A stretch of 7,360 nucleotides of DNA from the NCBI GenBank assembly GCA_023266435.1, contig JAHFQF010000118.1, positions 1 through 7,360 of the forward strand, given 5' to 3'. Under the pieces are notes generated by a model. The model had not been told where the DNA came from, did not search any database, and saw only the letters and a program-made list of their open reading frames with translations. The translations under genes and the position numbers were made by a program. Source of the stretch: Legionellales bacterium (GTDB taxonomy: Bacteria > Pseudomonadota > Gammaproteobacteria > Berkiellales > Berkiellaceae). Shown here one piece after another: positions 1 to 6,258 of this stretch (its first letter is position 1; each line of letters starts with the position of its first letter).

Positions 1-596
1 TGGTGCGGACGGGTGACACGTTGAGTATGCTCCACTTTATGCGGCTCTGCGGGTGCGGCTCTTTCATGTAAGCGTATTGGATATAACCCTTCGCTGTGCG
101 CAGAGCTTTGAGTATCATCAGCAGCAGTGCTCAGAGTAGTTACTGGGGCTTGGGTTGCCTGCCTGGCCACAGGTGGGAGTTGAAGTGTATTGAGACTTGC
201 TTGGGACAGCCCCTGCAGAAAAGGTGCTTTTTGTACATCACTAAGCGCGCTGAAAATAGTGCGTAATATTTCGGTTTTCTGTGTAAAGGTGGACTGATCA
301 AGCGATTGAGCCAAAGACTGAATTGTTTGATGCTCTACGCTCTCGATGATCGCAATGAAAAAATCACATAATACTGCGTCAGCTTCTTTGCCAGCAGGAT
401 CCGCTGTAATGTAGCCTTTTGTTAGATTCAGCGTCTCCCCTATAACAAGAAGTGTTAGACCGGTATAAGAGGAGGGCAGGTTATCAAGAGGACCTAGTAC
501 TTTATAGGTGGCCTTGTCGCTGGCTCTGTTTTTTATAAAAGATTTGCCTTTTGTAGTTTGAATCGTATATTCAAACCCATGGACTTGGAATTTCAT
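1..596 (-). CDS. Hypothetical protein, N-terminal 198 residues; C-terminus beyond the left edge
   Basis: Reading the minus strand from the ATG at 594-596 gives an uninterrupted frame to the window edge. The product starts MKFQVHGFEYTIQTTKGKSF and contains no stop in 198 codons, so this is a partial gene. I do not recognise the family. Residues 1-60 look like alternating beta strands, and about 70-140 look mostly helical. After about residue 140 the sequence becomes rich in Pro, Ala, Thr and His, like a disordered linker or tail. There is no signal peptide or membrane segment at the N-terminus. A second in-frame ATG lies three codons upstream (603-605), with a weak AGG about 11 bases before it. 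Neither start has a good ribosome binding site, so the exact start is unsure. The gene is divergent from the glycosyltransferase, with about 160 bases between them. No function can be assigned. Confidence 0.6.
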   Translation of the reverse strand, partial: MKFQVHGFEYTIQTTKGKSFIKNRASDKATYKVLGPLDNLPSSYTGLTLLVIGETLNLTKGYITADPAGKEADAVLCDFFIAIIESVEHQTIQSLAQSLDQSTFTQKTEILRTIFSALSDVQKAPFLQGLSQASLNTLQLPPVARQATQAPVTTLSTAADDTQSSAHSEGLYPIRLHERAAPAEPHKVEHTQRVTRPH

Positions 597-699
597 AAGG
601 ATCATAAGTCGAATAACCTGTTTTTTAAATATTAGTGGGCCAGTTTACATTACTTTTTGTTAGTTTTGAAGCTTTTCTCTTTATTTGTGTAACAGCTGC

Positions 700-729
700 T
701 TGCCTTTTTCGGTGCTCTATCTAGATAAT
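700..729 (+). promoter_or_regulatory. Candidate sigma-70 promoter for the glycosyltransferase gene
   Basis: TTGCCT at 700-705 (four of six to the -35 consensus) and GATAAT at 724-729 (five of six to the -10) are 18 bases apart. Transcription would begin near 736, just before an AAAGGGA ribosome binding site at 747-753 and the ATG at 763. This position argues against translation from the in-frame TTG at 685, which would lie upstream of the transcript start. The call is from motif matching only. Confidence 0.35.
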
Positions 730-762
730 AACAACCTTTATGGTTTAAAGGGACGCGCATTT

Positions 763-1528
763 ATGTCAGCCATTGAAAGACAAACAGTACCTACAGAAGA
801 GCTCAAGCACCTTTCTATTATTATGCCAGTCTATAATGAGGCGCATAATCTCTTACAGATCATTCGACGTGTGCTGGCGGTTTCCCTCCCTAAAGAGTTG
901 GTCATTATCGATGATTGCTCTACAGATGGGACCCGCGCTATTTTGGAGCAATTGGCAGCAAACCCTAAGGCCATTTTGGCTGATTATCAACACTCATCGC
1001 TTAAGATTTTTTTTTCACGATAAAAATCAAGGCAAAGGTGCTGCGATTCGTACGGGCATTGAACATGTCACAGGAGAGGTAACCGTCATTCAAGATGCCG
1101 ATCAAGAGTATGATCCGGCAGAGTATCCTAAATTATTACAGCCCATTTTAGCTGGAGATGCGGATGTGGTGTATGGTTCTCGTTTTAGAGGGGAGTGTCG
1201 CAGAGTACAGTTTTTTTGGCATACCTTGGGCAATAAATTATTGACACTTTTATCCAATATGTGTACCAACTTAAATCTCACAGACATGGAAACCTGTTAT
1301 AAGGTATTTAAAACAGACATTCTCAAACGTATTCCTTTGCGTTCAAATCGCTTTGGTTTTGAACCAGAAGTGACTGCTAAACTGGCGAAGTTACGCTGTG
1401 ATATTTATGAGGTTCCTATTAAGTATAAAGGACGTAGTTATTCTGAGGGTAAAAAAATTAATTGGAAAGATGGTATATCTGCGATTTATACGATTTTGAA
1501 ATTTAGGTTTATTGACGATTATAAATAA
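763..1528 (+). pseudogene. Family 2 glycosyltransferase (DPM1/Ppm1-like), interrupted by one frameshift
   Basis: The protein is a GT-A-fold enzyme that would transfer a sugar from a nucleotide-sugar donor, possibly to a lipid carrier; donor and acceptor are unknown. The ATG at 763 follows AAAGGGA at 747-753. The first frame carries the N-terminal nucleotide-binding part: SIIMPVYNEAHNL at residues 18-30 and VIIDDCSTDGT at 47-57. It hits a stop at 1021-1023 after 86 codons. The next frame continues without loss: HDKNQGKGAAIRTG, the DXD-type metal motif DADQEYDP at about 111-118, YGSRFRG at 137-143, and ETCYKVFK at 176-183. It ends at 1528. Removing one T from the nine-T run at 1007-1015 joins both parts into one 254-residue protein of normal family length, with no other damage. 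There are no C-terminal membrane helices, so this is a soluble or peripheral enzyme. The gap may be a recent mutation, a sequencing error in the homopolymer, or tolerated by slippage. Confidence 0.85.
1007..1015 (+). other. Nine-T homopolymer at the frameshift of the glycosyltransferase
   Basis: Nine consecutive T follow AAGA and precede CACGA. Eight T would keep the conserved reading frame (SLKIFF joined to HDKNQGKG), so the run holds one extra base relative to an intact gene. Runs of this length are prone to replication slippage, to RNA polymerase slippage and to base-calling errors. It therefore marks the exact site where the frame is lost. Confidence 0.85.
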
Positions 1529-1595
1529 AATAAGATCTGTTGGCCTCGCTCATGGGCTGTGCGCGCTGGTATCTACTCGCCTCACAACAACCTAC

Positions 1596-1618
1596 ATACC
1601 GCGGCTTGTCCATGGTAT
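1596..1618. repeat. Short imperfect palindrome between convergent genes
   Basis: ATACCGCGG at 1596-1604 pairs with CCATGGTAT at 1610-1618 around the loop CTTGT, with one G-T wobble and one C-A mismatch. From memory, a perfect form with CCGCGGTAT on both arms is a common short intergenic repeat in several bacterial genomes, and this looks like a decayed copy. It lies between the glycosyltransferase end and the flgN end. No T run follows on either side, so it is not a standard intrinsic terminator. The rest of 1529-1660 shows nothing recognisable. Confidence 0.4.
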
Positions 1619-1660
1619 TCGTGAGTACACTTCGTTATTAAGAGTAGAGTCTTGGCGACA

Positions 1661-2143
1661 CTAAGCACGCGATATTTTATGATTAGGTGGTGTTCGATGA
1701 AGTGCGGCTTTCTTCGTATAAGTGGTGCTGTCTTTTTGAGGAGAGCCTAGCATCGCTTGTAATAACTTGGCCTCTTCGTTGCGGGCAGTTAAAATGGTCA
1801 TGCCATTGACCAAGTTTAATTTTTCACACTCAGCAAGGCGGTCCTTTAAAGGCTCCCATAATGCAATGACCTCAACTTGATACTGAGGAGGGAGTTGCGA
1901 AATGGCTTTTTCCATCGCGGCTTTACTTAACACGTCTGGTGCTAAAATGGACTTAAAATGCTCTCCAAAACTTTCCATTTCTTGAAGCAGCGGCATCTTA
2001 TCTTTGGTGAGAGATTCTAATTCATTTAATTCATGATGCACGACCAATTGTTGCTCTTTCATCAATAAATCTCTAAACAGAGTTGCTTGTTTGAGGAGCT
2101 CTGTCATGAGCTTAACGAGCGCTTGTGCTTTTTCTTCAGACAT
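1661..2143 (-). CDS. flgN: FlgN, flagellar hook-filament junction chaperone
   Basis: FlgN-family proteins are cytoplasmic export chaperones that bind the hook-associated proteins FlgK and FlgL and deliver them to the flagellar type III export apparatus. This 160-residue product is in the usual size range of the family. It is highly charged and almost wholly helical. It has the typical N-terminal coiled coil, with an ALVKLMTELLKQATLF stretch and then a Glu/Leu-rich helix containing HHELNELESLTKDKMPLLQ. The middle contains LNLVNGMTILTARNEE, matching the conserved N-G-x-x-I/L region near the C-terminus of FlgN proteins. The tail is basic and probably disordered. The start is four bases beyond the flgM stop, with AAAAGG inside the end of flgM as the ribosome binding site, which indicates translational coupling. 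Assignment rests on these features and on the flgA-flgM-flgN order. It is the last gene of the operon. Confidence 0.82.
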   Translation of the reverse strand: MSEEKAQALVKLMTELLKQATLFRDLLMKEQQLVVHHELNELESLTKDKMPLLQEMESFGEHFKSILAPDVLSKAAMEKAISQLPPQYQVEVIALWEPLKDRLAECEKLNLVNGMTILTARNEEAKLLQAMLGSPQKDSTTYTKKAALHRTPPNHKISRA

Positions 2144-2147
2144 ATTT

Positions 2148-2477
2148 TTAGCCTTTTGGCAGTATGCTATCCAAATTCAATAAGGCATCTGCGATGCTTT
2201 CAGCACTTTTAGATTTTTTCTCACCCGTTTGTAAAATACCCAATTGACCACTGGCGACCTTTTCTTTTGCGGCAGCCACTTTGTCTGTATCCACCACGGG
2301 CAATTGGCGTAAGCGCTCAAGTGCAGCCTCCATAAAGCGAGACGCTTGAGGAGAGGCAGTAGTAATATTTTGAGGGGCAGAATTTTTTTGATCCGTATTA
2401 ATGCCAGGCTCTTCGGCTACTTTTTGTGGGGGGTCAGACGTGATCTTAGGACCCAAAGGACCGATGTGATTTGTCAT
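2148..2477 (-). CDS. flgM: FlgM, anti-sigma-28 (FliA) factor
   Basis: FlgM holds the flagellar sigma factor FliA inactive until the hook-basal body is complete and FlgM is itself exported, which times late flagellar genes. The 109-residue product has a Pro/Gln/Thr-rich, probably unfolded N-terminal half (residues 1-45), as expected of an exported anti-sigma factor. The C-terminal half carries the family pattern: VVDTDKVAAAKEKVASGQLG at 61-80, then SIADALLNLDSILPKG at 94-109. These form the FliA-binding helices. The segment between them is slightly long and Lys-rich (GEKKSKSAE). A strong AAGGAG at 2485-2490 (minus strand) lies seven bases from the ATG. The gene follows flgA by 41 bases and precedes flgN by four, so the three are very probably cotranscribed. 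I did not find a convincing separate sigma-28 promoter in the short gap. Confidence 0.88.
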   Translation of the reverse strand: MTNHIGPLGPKITSDPPQKVAEEPGINTDQKNSAPQNITTASPQASRFMEAALERLRQLPVVDTDKVAAAKEKVASGQLGILQTGEKKSKSAESIADALLNLDSILPKG

Positions 2478-2518
2478 AAATACACTCCTTAATGCTTAGT
2501 TACAGTATAGCTAAAAAA

Positions 2519-3250
2519 TCAATGATTGCCCAATGGGACCTCTATCGATCCATCTGCCAACACAAGCCCTTCGATAACTCGCGATGAGCTAATGTTACGA
2601 ACCTGAATCCAATCCCCTTTGGCACCGTCTTTTAGTGCCAATCCCTCAGCAGTGACGACAACGCCAGCGCCTTTACTCAATATTTTCACCTGGGAGCCGC
2701 GCTTAACCACGGTAGGCAGCTCTAAGTGCAGGGGCGTTACAACTTCACCAAAACGCAGGGATTTTTTTACAGCCATGCCGGCGACTTCTTTAGGATCGGT
2801 ATAATATCCACGTGTAATGGTACTGATGTCCATTAGGCGCACCGCAACATCATCGGCAGATAAGATCGCATTGCGTGTGACATTATGATTGATGGTAATA
2901 ACCTCAGCCATTTTTTTGACAAATACTGGCACATATAAAGTCCAACGCTCTGTTCCTTGACAACTGACGCTCACAGTAATTTTATTGCTTTGATTCATTG
3001 TGTTGGGAAGTGATGCCTGCAGTGCGCCATCGCAGGATTTTAATTTTAAACGTTCGTCCATTTTTCCTGGCTCGACTATCAGCTCATAACGGTCATCGCT
3101 TAAAGTTTCTTGGACATGGCTTAGAGCTGCTTCTTGAATAGATGCCAAACTTTGATAGGTCTGTTCAGTGTCAGCTTTGACTACGTGGCTAAAACATAAT
3201 AATGCAATGAAAAAACCAAGTCCGCTACACCATAATGCCCTGATATCCAT
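2519..3250 (-). CDS. flgA: FlgA, periplasmic chaperone for flagellar P-ring assembly
   Basis: FlgA is needed in the periplasm for FlgI subunits to assemble the P-ring around the flagellar rod. The 243-residue protein begins with a signal peptide: hydrophobic residues 8-20 and a likely Sec cleavage after VKA at 24-26. The N-terminal domain has two cysteines (C73 and C97, the latter in VSVSCQGTERWTLYVPVFV) at positions typical for the family disulphide. The C-terminal SAF/ChapFlgA domain follows, with VTRNAILSADDVAVR at 124-138, RGYYTDPKEVAGMAVKKSL at 147-165 and VVKRGSQVKILSKGAGVVVT at 181-200. The end is the usual SSSRVIEGLVLADGSIEV. A weak GGGA about ten bases upstream is the only ribosome binding site. 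A sigma-54-type promoter lies upstream (3310-3326), which fits an early or middle flagellar gene. It is first in the flgA-flgM-flgN operon. Confidence 0.93.
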   Translation of the reverse strand: MDIRALWCSGLGFFIALLCFSHVVKADTEQTYQSLASIQEAALSHVQETLSDDRYELIVEPGKMDERLKLKSCDGALQASLPNTMNQSNKITVSVSCQGTERWTLYVPVFVKKMAEVITINHNVTRNAILSADDVAVRLMDISTITRGYYTDPKEVAGMAVKKSLRFGEVVTPLHLELPTVVKRGSQVKILSKGAGVVVTAEGLALKDGAKGDWIQVRNISSSRVIEGLVLADGSIEVPLGNH

Positions 3251-3309
3251 ACTGCTGTATTCCCGCCTGTCAAAAAAAAGTCATGGTTTTCATGTGTGAA
3301 GTAGAGGAG

Positions 3310-3326
3310 TGCAAAGAGAGTGCCAA
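3310..3326 (-). promoter_or_regulatory. Sigma-54 (RpoN) -24/-12 promoter of the flgAMN operon
   Basis: On the minus strand this reads TTGGCACTCTCTTTGCA, matching TGGCAC-N5-TTGCA exactly, with ten bases between the invariant GG and GC. The predicted start is near 3299, leaving an untranslated leader of about 50 bases before flgA. Flagellar genes under RpoN with a FleQ/FlrC-type activator are well known in polar-flagellated Gammaproteobacteria. Which activator acts here cannot be seen. Confidence 0.75.
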
Positions 3327-3335
3327 TATGAGAAA

Positions 3336-3348
3336 TATCAAAATATTA
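3336..3348 (+). promoter_or_regulatory. Candidate IHF binding site upstream of the sigma-54 promoter
   Basis: TATCAAAATATTA matches the IHF consensus WATCAANNNNTTR at every defined position. It sits about 35-50 bases upstream of the predicted flgA transcription start, where IHF often bends DNA to bring a distant activator to RpoN holoenzyme. In AT-rich DNA the motif can occur by chance, so this is suggestive only. The rest of 3349-3406 holds only a small AATACT/AGTATT inverted repeat (3381-3386 and 3398-3403). Confidence 0.35.
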
Positions 3349-3406
3349 CAGAACTTTAAGCGGGAGTGGCGTGTCATATAAATACTAACAAATAGAGAGT
3401 ATTCGT

Positions 3407-3563
3407 GTATATACCTAAGATGTTTAAAAATTCGAGGATTTATCCAGATGAAGTTTTCCGAACCAAGGAATAGTCGTCGATACTATTGCGAGGTGAGGAA
3501 GGCTGCGGAGGGTTAGATTCGAGCAGTTAGAAACAGGTCTTTTGGAGTTTCTTGGGTATGTAC
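3407..3563 (+). repeat. MITE-like palindromic element, copy 1 (older, decayed)
   Basis: The ends are imperfect inverted repeats: GTATATACCTAAGA at 3407-3420 and, in reverse complement, GTACATACCCAAGA at 3550-3563 (12 of 14 identical). The interior matches the reverse complement of the element at 5930-6097 over its length. Shared blocks include CCAGATG, AATAGT, ACTATTGCGAGG, GAAGGCT and GCAGTTAGAAACA or close variants, with a few small indels. AATAGT and ACTATT form a central stem in both copies. No coding capacity is visible, so it is a non-autonomous element. It fills most of the gap between divergent flgA and the lipase gene, and its right end is 16 bases from the lipase ATG, so it may contribute to that gene's promoter or leader. 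Confidence 0.7.
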
Positions 3564-3579
3564 CTCTTAATCAATTAAT

Positions 3580-5421
3580 ATGGATGCTAAAATGGCAAAA
3601 TATAAGAGATTACTTAATGAAAAAAGTGGTACAGGGTTTCGTAAACCAGGCGTTATAACACAATGGTTTATGTCTAAAGTATTACCTTCTTTGACAAGAT
3701 ATACATTACCTCAATTGAGAAGGATGAAAGTTGAGCAAGGTTCTGATATTCATCTTGGTTCAGCAAGTAAACAGTCTGATGATATATCTATCACAACCAT
3801 TGAATATCCTTATTCAATATTAAATGCCCAGCAGCGCGCATGGGCGGGTTTGCCAATAGATGGTAAAAAAGTGACTTTTTTTGATTTAATTCCGCCCCGA
3901 AAAGAAGAATATTATAACAATAAATTTAAAGCTATACAGCAAGAAATTAAACAGTTAATGGCTCGAGCAAATCGTGGTGATTTTAAGGGGGAAATAGGTG
4001 GGATAGATCATTTTCAATTGGCAATCTCTGAAATACTAAGCAAACAATTGGCTTTTACCGAGGGCGTTGGTGATCGTCAGGATATGAAACGCATAATATT
4101 ACCAGTAATGATTTCAGATGATCCTGTGATATATCAAGGCATAGAATATGAGATTAAAAAGAAAAATTTTGGCGAATCATTGCCTTATTTTGTATTAGAG
4201 CCTCTTGCCAATCAAACACATGGAACAAAAGCTAAGCCCTGGGTTGCTATTCGTGGAACGCATTTAGGGCAGTCTGAAGGAGCCAAGGAGTCGGTGTATG
4301 TAGATGCGTTATCAGCTACAGGATTGCATGGTGGCCCGATCTCACAACATGATGCTGAGTTTAAGGAATTATTTGCTGAGTTGCATAAAAAACATACATC
4401 AGTACAAGTAACAGGTCATAGCATGGGTGGTTGGGCAGCACAGGAAATTGCTGCACGTTATTGTAATGAAAATGACCTAGTGATAGCGCTGAGTCCCCCG
4501 AGTGCTAGCCATGAAGCTGGACAACTTTTTGAGCAAAAGAAAAAGGATAACCATGCCCCTGTCTGTCTTACGGCATGTCGTAAAGACGATGTGGTTCCTA
4601 AAGCAGGAAAAGAGCCGCATTTAGGAGATGTATATCAGTATGATCCTGGTAAAAGCAAAGACAAAGGAGCTTTCTTTAATCACTTGACAGCAAATGAATT
4701 TTCAAGTGGGCCTGTTCTTTTTCAAAAAGTATCTAAAAAAGAATACGCTGATCAATCATCGTTTTTTGGATCAAGAAAAATATCCAATGTGATTAGGAGG
4801 GCTGGTGGTTGGTTGATTAAACAAAAAATCAAAGCACATAAGCTGCCTAGATGGCATCATAATGCGAACTCAAGCGTCACATTGTCTGAACCTGATGCGG
4901 GTGGTAAGGCTGATTTGTCATCAACTACGTCATTAGCAACACACAGCAAGAGTCATTTGACTGATCTTTCGCCGCCAGCACCTGTCATTGCCTCAGGGCA
5001 AAGATGTGTTTTTGCCGATCTGATATTAAAGAATCCAGAGTTATTTTTGCAAGAGTTCCGTGATCAGAATGCGCAGCATTATGCTATTGACTATGTGACC
5101 AAGGTGGTATGTCTGGAAAATCAAGAGTATCAGTATACAATCACTGAAAACAATGGCATACCAAGCATCAAAGTGAAGGTTGGATCTGATGAGTATCAGT
5201 TTTCTTTTAAACAGATGCAGGATGCACAAAAGAAAACGGTATATCTATTAGAGGCATGCACTATGAAACAAACAGCGCAGCCCCAAGAGAAGTCCATAAC
5301 TGATTCTAAAGCAATGGCTGAGTTTCTGAATAAATTCGTTCATAGACCACTCCGTAAAGGGAGTCATGTGATCGACTCTACTTGCTTACAAGCTCCCAGT
5401 TCTCCGAGCCTGAAGCAATGA
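3580..5421 (+). CDS. Class 3 lipase-like alpha/beta hydrolase, 613 residues; possible secreted effector
   Basis: The product looks like a serine hydrolase of the fungal-type class 3 lipase fold, acting on lipid or another ester; the substrate is unknown. The central region carries the family landmarks in order: WVAIRGTHLGQ at 221-231 (the RGT strand and oxyanion region), VTGHSMGGWAAQE at 277-289 with nucleophile S281, RKDDVVP at 334-340 with a likely catalytic D336 or D337, and FFNHLT at 366-371 with H368 as the likely histidine. Residues 1-220 form a long N-terminal region with no clear motif. Residues 430-470 are a Ser/Thr/Pro-rich linker, and 471-613 an unrecognised C-terminal domain. There is no signal peptide and no membrane segment, so export, if any, would be by a dedicated system, which is inference. 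An in-frame stop at 3568-3570 fixes the start at 3580 or the ATG at 3592. No good ribosome binding site precedes either. ATA isoleucine codons are frequent. It lies between two inverted copies of a MITE-like repeat. Confidence 0.8.
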   Translation: MDAKMAKYKRLLNEKSGTGFRKPGVITQWFMSKVLPSLTRYTLPQLRRMKVEQGSDIHLGSASKQSDDISITTIEYPYSILNAQQRAWAGLPIDGKKVTFFDLIPPRKEEYYNNKFKAIQQEIKQLMARANRGDFKGEIGGIDHFQLAISEILSKQLAFTEGVGDRQDMKRIILPVMISDDPVIYQGIEYEIKKKNFGESLPYFVLEPLANQTHGTKAKPWVAIRGTHLGQSEGAKESVYVDALSATGLHGGPISQHDAEFKELFAELHKKHTSVQVTGHSMGGWAAQEIAARYCNENDLVIALSPPSASHEAGQLFEQKKKDNHAPVCLTACRKDDVVPKAGKEPHLGDVYQYDPGKSKDKGAFFNHLTANEFSSGPVLFQKVSKKEYADQSSFFGSRKISNVIRRAGGWLIKQKIKAHKLPRWHHNANSSVTLSEPDAGGKADLSSTTSLATHSKSHLTDLSPPAPVIASGQRCVFADLILKNPELFLQEFRDQNAQHYAIDYVTKVVCLENQEYQYTITENNGIPSIKVKVGSDEYQFSFKQMQDAQKKTVYLLEACTMKQTAQPQEKSITDSKAMAEFLNKFVHRPLRKGSHVIDSTCLQAPSSPSLKQ

Positions 5422-5489
5422 GCAGGTGTTTTTCTTGGGAAATCTGATAGAATGCTGGTTTTCTTTTCCATTTTCTGGTTTTTAATATT

Positions 5490-5930
5490 ATGCATATCTG
5501 GGTAGACGCGGACGCCTGTCCTAAAATGATCAAAGAGATCCTCTATAGGGCTGTCAAGCGCACTAAAATCAAAATGACGCTGGTCACTAATCAAAATATT
5601 TGGTTTCCTAAATCCCCTTATGTCAGTTTATTGCTTGTAGACGGGGGATTTGATGTGGCAGATCATCGGATTGTAGAAGAGTTAACACCTGGTGATTTGG
5701 TCATCACGGCAGATATTATTTTAGCGGATGCAGCGTTACAAAAGGGTGGCCAAGTGTTAAATCCCAGAGGTACACTGTATACTGCAGAAAATATCAAAAG
5801 TCGCTTATCTACGCGTAACTTAATGGAAAATTTAAGGGACTCTGGTGTGATCACTGGGGGGCCGCCCGCGCTGAACAAACAAGACATCCATGCTTTTTCA
5901 TGCCAATTAGATAAATTGTTAGCATCATAA
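5490..5930 (+). CDS. yaiI: YaiI/YqxD family protein (UPF0178, DUF188)
   Basis: A conserved bacterial protein of unknown exact function. The family has a PIN/NYN-like nuclease appearance, with acidic residues near the N-terminus, but no established substrate. The 146-residue length is normal for the family. Diagnostic stretches are all present: WVDADACPKMIKEIL at 4-18, VTNQN at 32-36, VDGGFDVADHRIVEE at 50-64, GDLVITADIILADAAL at 68-83, NPRGTLYTAENI at 91-102, and GGPPALNKQDIHAF at 123-136. The ATG at 5490 gives the canonical MHIWVDADACP start, but no Shine-Dalgarno sequence precedes it, only an AT-rich stretch. A TAGAAT at 5448-5453 could be a -10 box, without a convincing -35. The gene begins 68 bases after the lipase stop with no terminator hairpin between them, so cotranscription is possible. 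Its stop codon touches the second MITE-like element. Confidence 0.93.
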   Translation: MHIWVDADACPKMIKEILYRAVKRTKIKMTLVTNQNIWFPKSPYVSLLLVDGGFDVADHRIVEELTPGDLVITADIILADAALQKGGQVLNPRGTLYTAENIKSRLSTRNLMENLRDSGVITGGPPALNKQDIHAFSCQLDKLLAS

Positions 5931-6097
5931 TATACCCAAGATACTTCGAAATGCATGTTTCTAGCTGCCCGAGTTTACCCAGCTGAAGCCTTCTTCGCCT
6001 CGCAATAGTGTTGGACTATTTCTCGGCTCAGAAGACTGCATCTGGTTAAATTCGCTTTGCTATAAACGACGCATTTTGAAGTATCTTGGGTATATAC
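5930..6097 (-). repeat. MITE-like palindromic element, copy 2 (well preserved)
   Basis: The left terminal repeat at 5930-5954 and the right at 6071-6095 are inverted and match at 24 of 25 positions (outer part ATATACCCAAGATACTTC). The inner arms are also complementary: about 28 of 36 bases pair on either side of the centre, with AATAGT/ACTATT closing a five-base loop. The whole 168-base element could therefore fold as one long hairpin in RNA or as a cruciform. No gene fits inside. It is related, in opposite orientation, to the element at 3407-3563. It starts on the third base of the yaiI stop codon, where it may act as the 3' end structure of that transcript. Confidence 0.8.
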
Positions 6098-6123
6098 TGA
6101 TTCCAGTCTGAAATTAGGAGTTG

Positions 6124-6200
6124 GTCATTGCGAGCACAGCGAAGCAATCCAGGCTTTGGTTGCTGGATTGCCACGTCGGGAGTACCCGACTCGCAATGAC
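6124..6200. repeat. Dispersed palindromic repeat of the GTCATTGCGAG type
   Basis: Outer arms GTCATTGCGAG at 6124-6134 and CTCGCAATGAC at 6190-6200 are perfect complements. Inner arms GCAATCCAG at 6144-6152 and CTGGATTGC at 6163-6171 pair around a ten-base loop. From memory this is a widespread intergenic repeat (GTCATTGCGAG...GCAATCCAG) present in many copies in diverse bacterial genomes. It often yields spurious short ORFs, as it does here on the minus strand. It is unrelated in sequence to the MITE-like elements. Nothing else is recognisable in 6201-6258. Confidence 0.8.
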
Positions 6201-6258
6201 GACGTTTTCCTAAAAGCAAAGTAGAACGATATATTCTCAAATCGAGATGAGTATCGCA

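Noticed and set aside
685..762. In-frame TTG extension of the glycosyltransferase by 26 residues
   Set aside because: The ATG at 763 has a good ribosome binding site, the likely promoter lies between the two starts, and the extra residues do not resemble the family N-terminus.
1596..1618. Intrinsic terminator for flgN or the glycosyltransferase
   Set aside because: The hairpin is short and mismatched and has no T run on either strand.
2478..2518. Separate promoter for flgM (TATACT in the flgA-flgM gap)
   Set aside because: No matching -35 at a normal distance and no sigma-28 consensus; cotranscription with flgA explains expression.
5364..5956. Two minus-strand frames over yaiI and its upstream region
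   Set aside because: They are antisense shadows of the conserved yaiI frame without start signals.
6046..6240. Minus-strand short frame across the repeats
   Set aside because: It translates the palindromic repeat and part of the MITE-like element; such frames are typical false genes over this repeat type.
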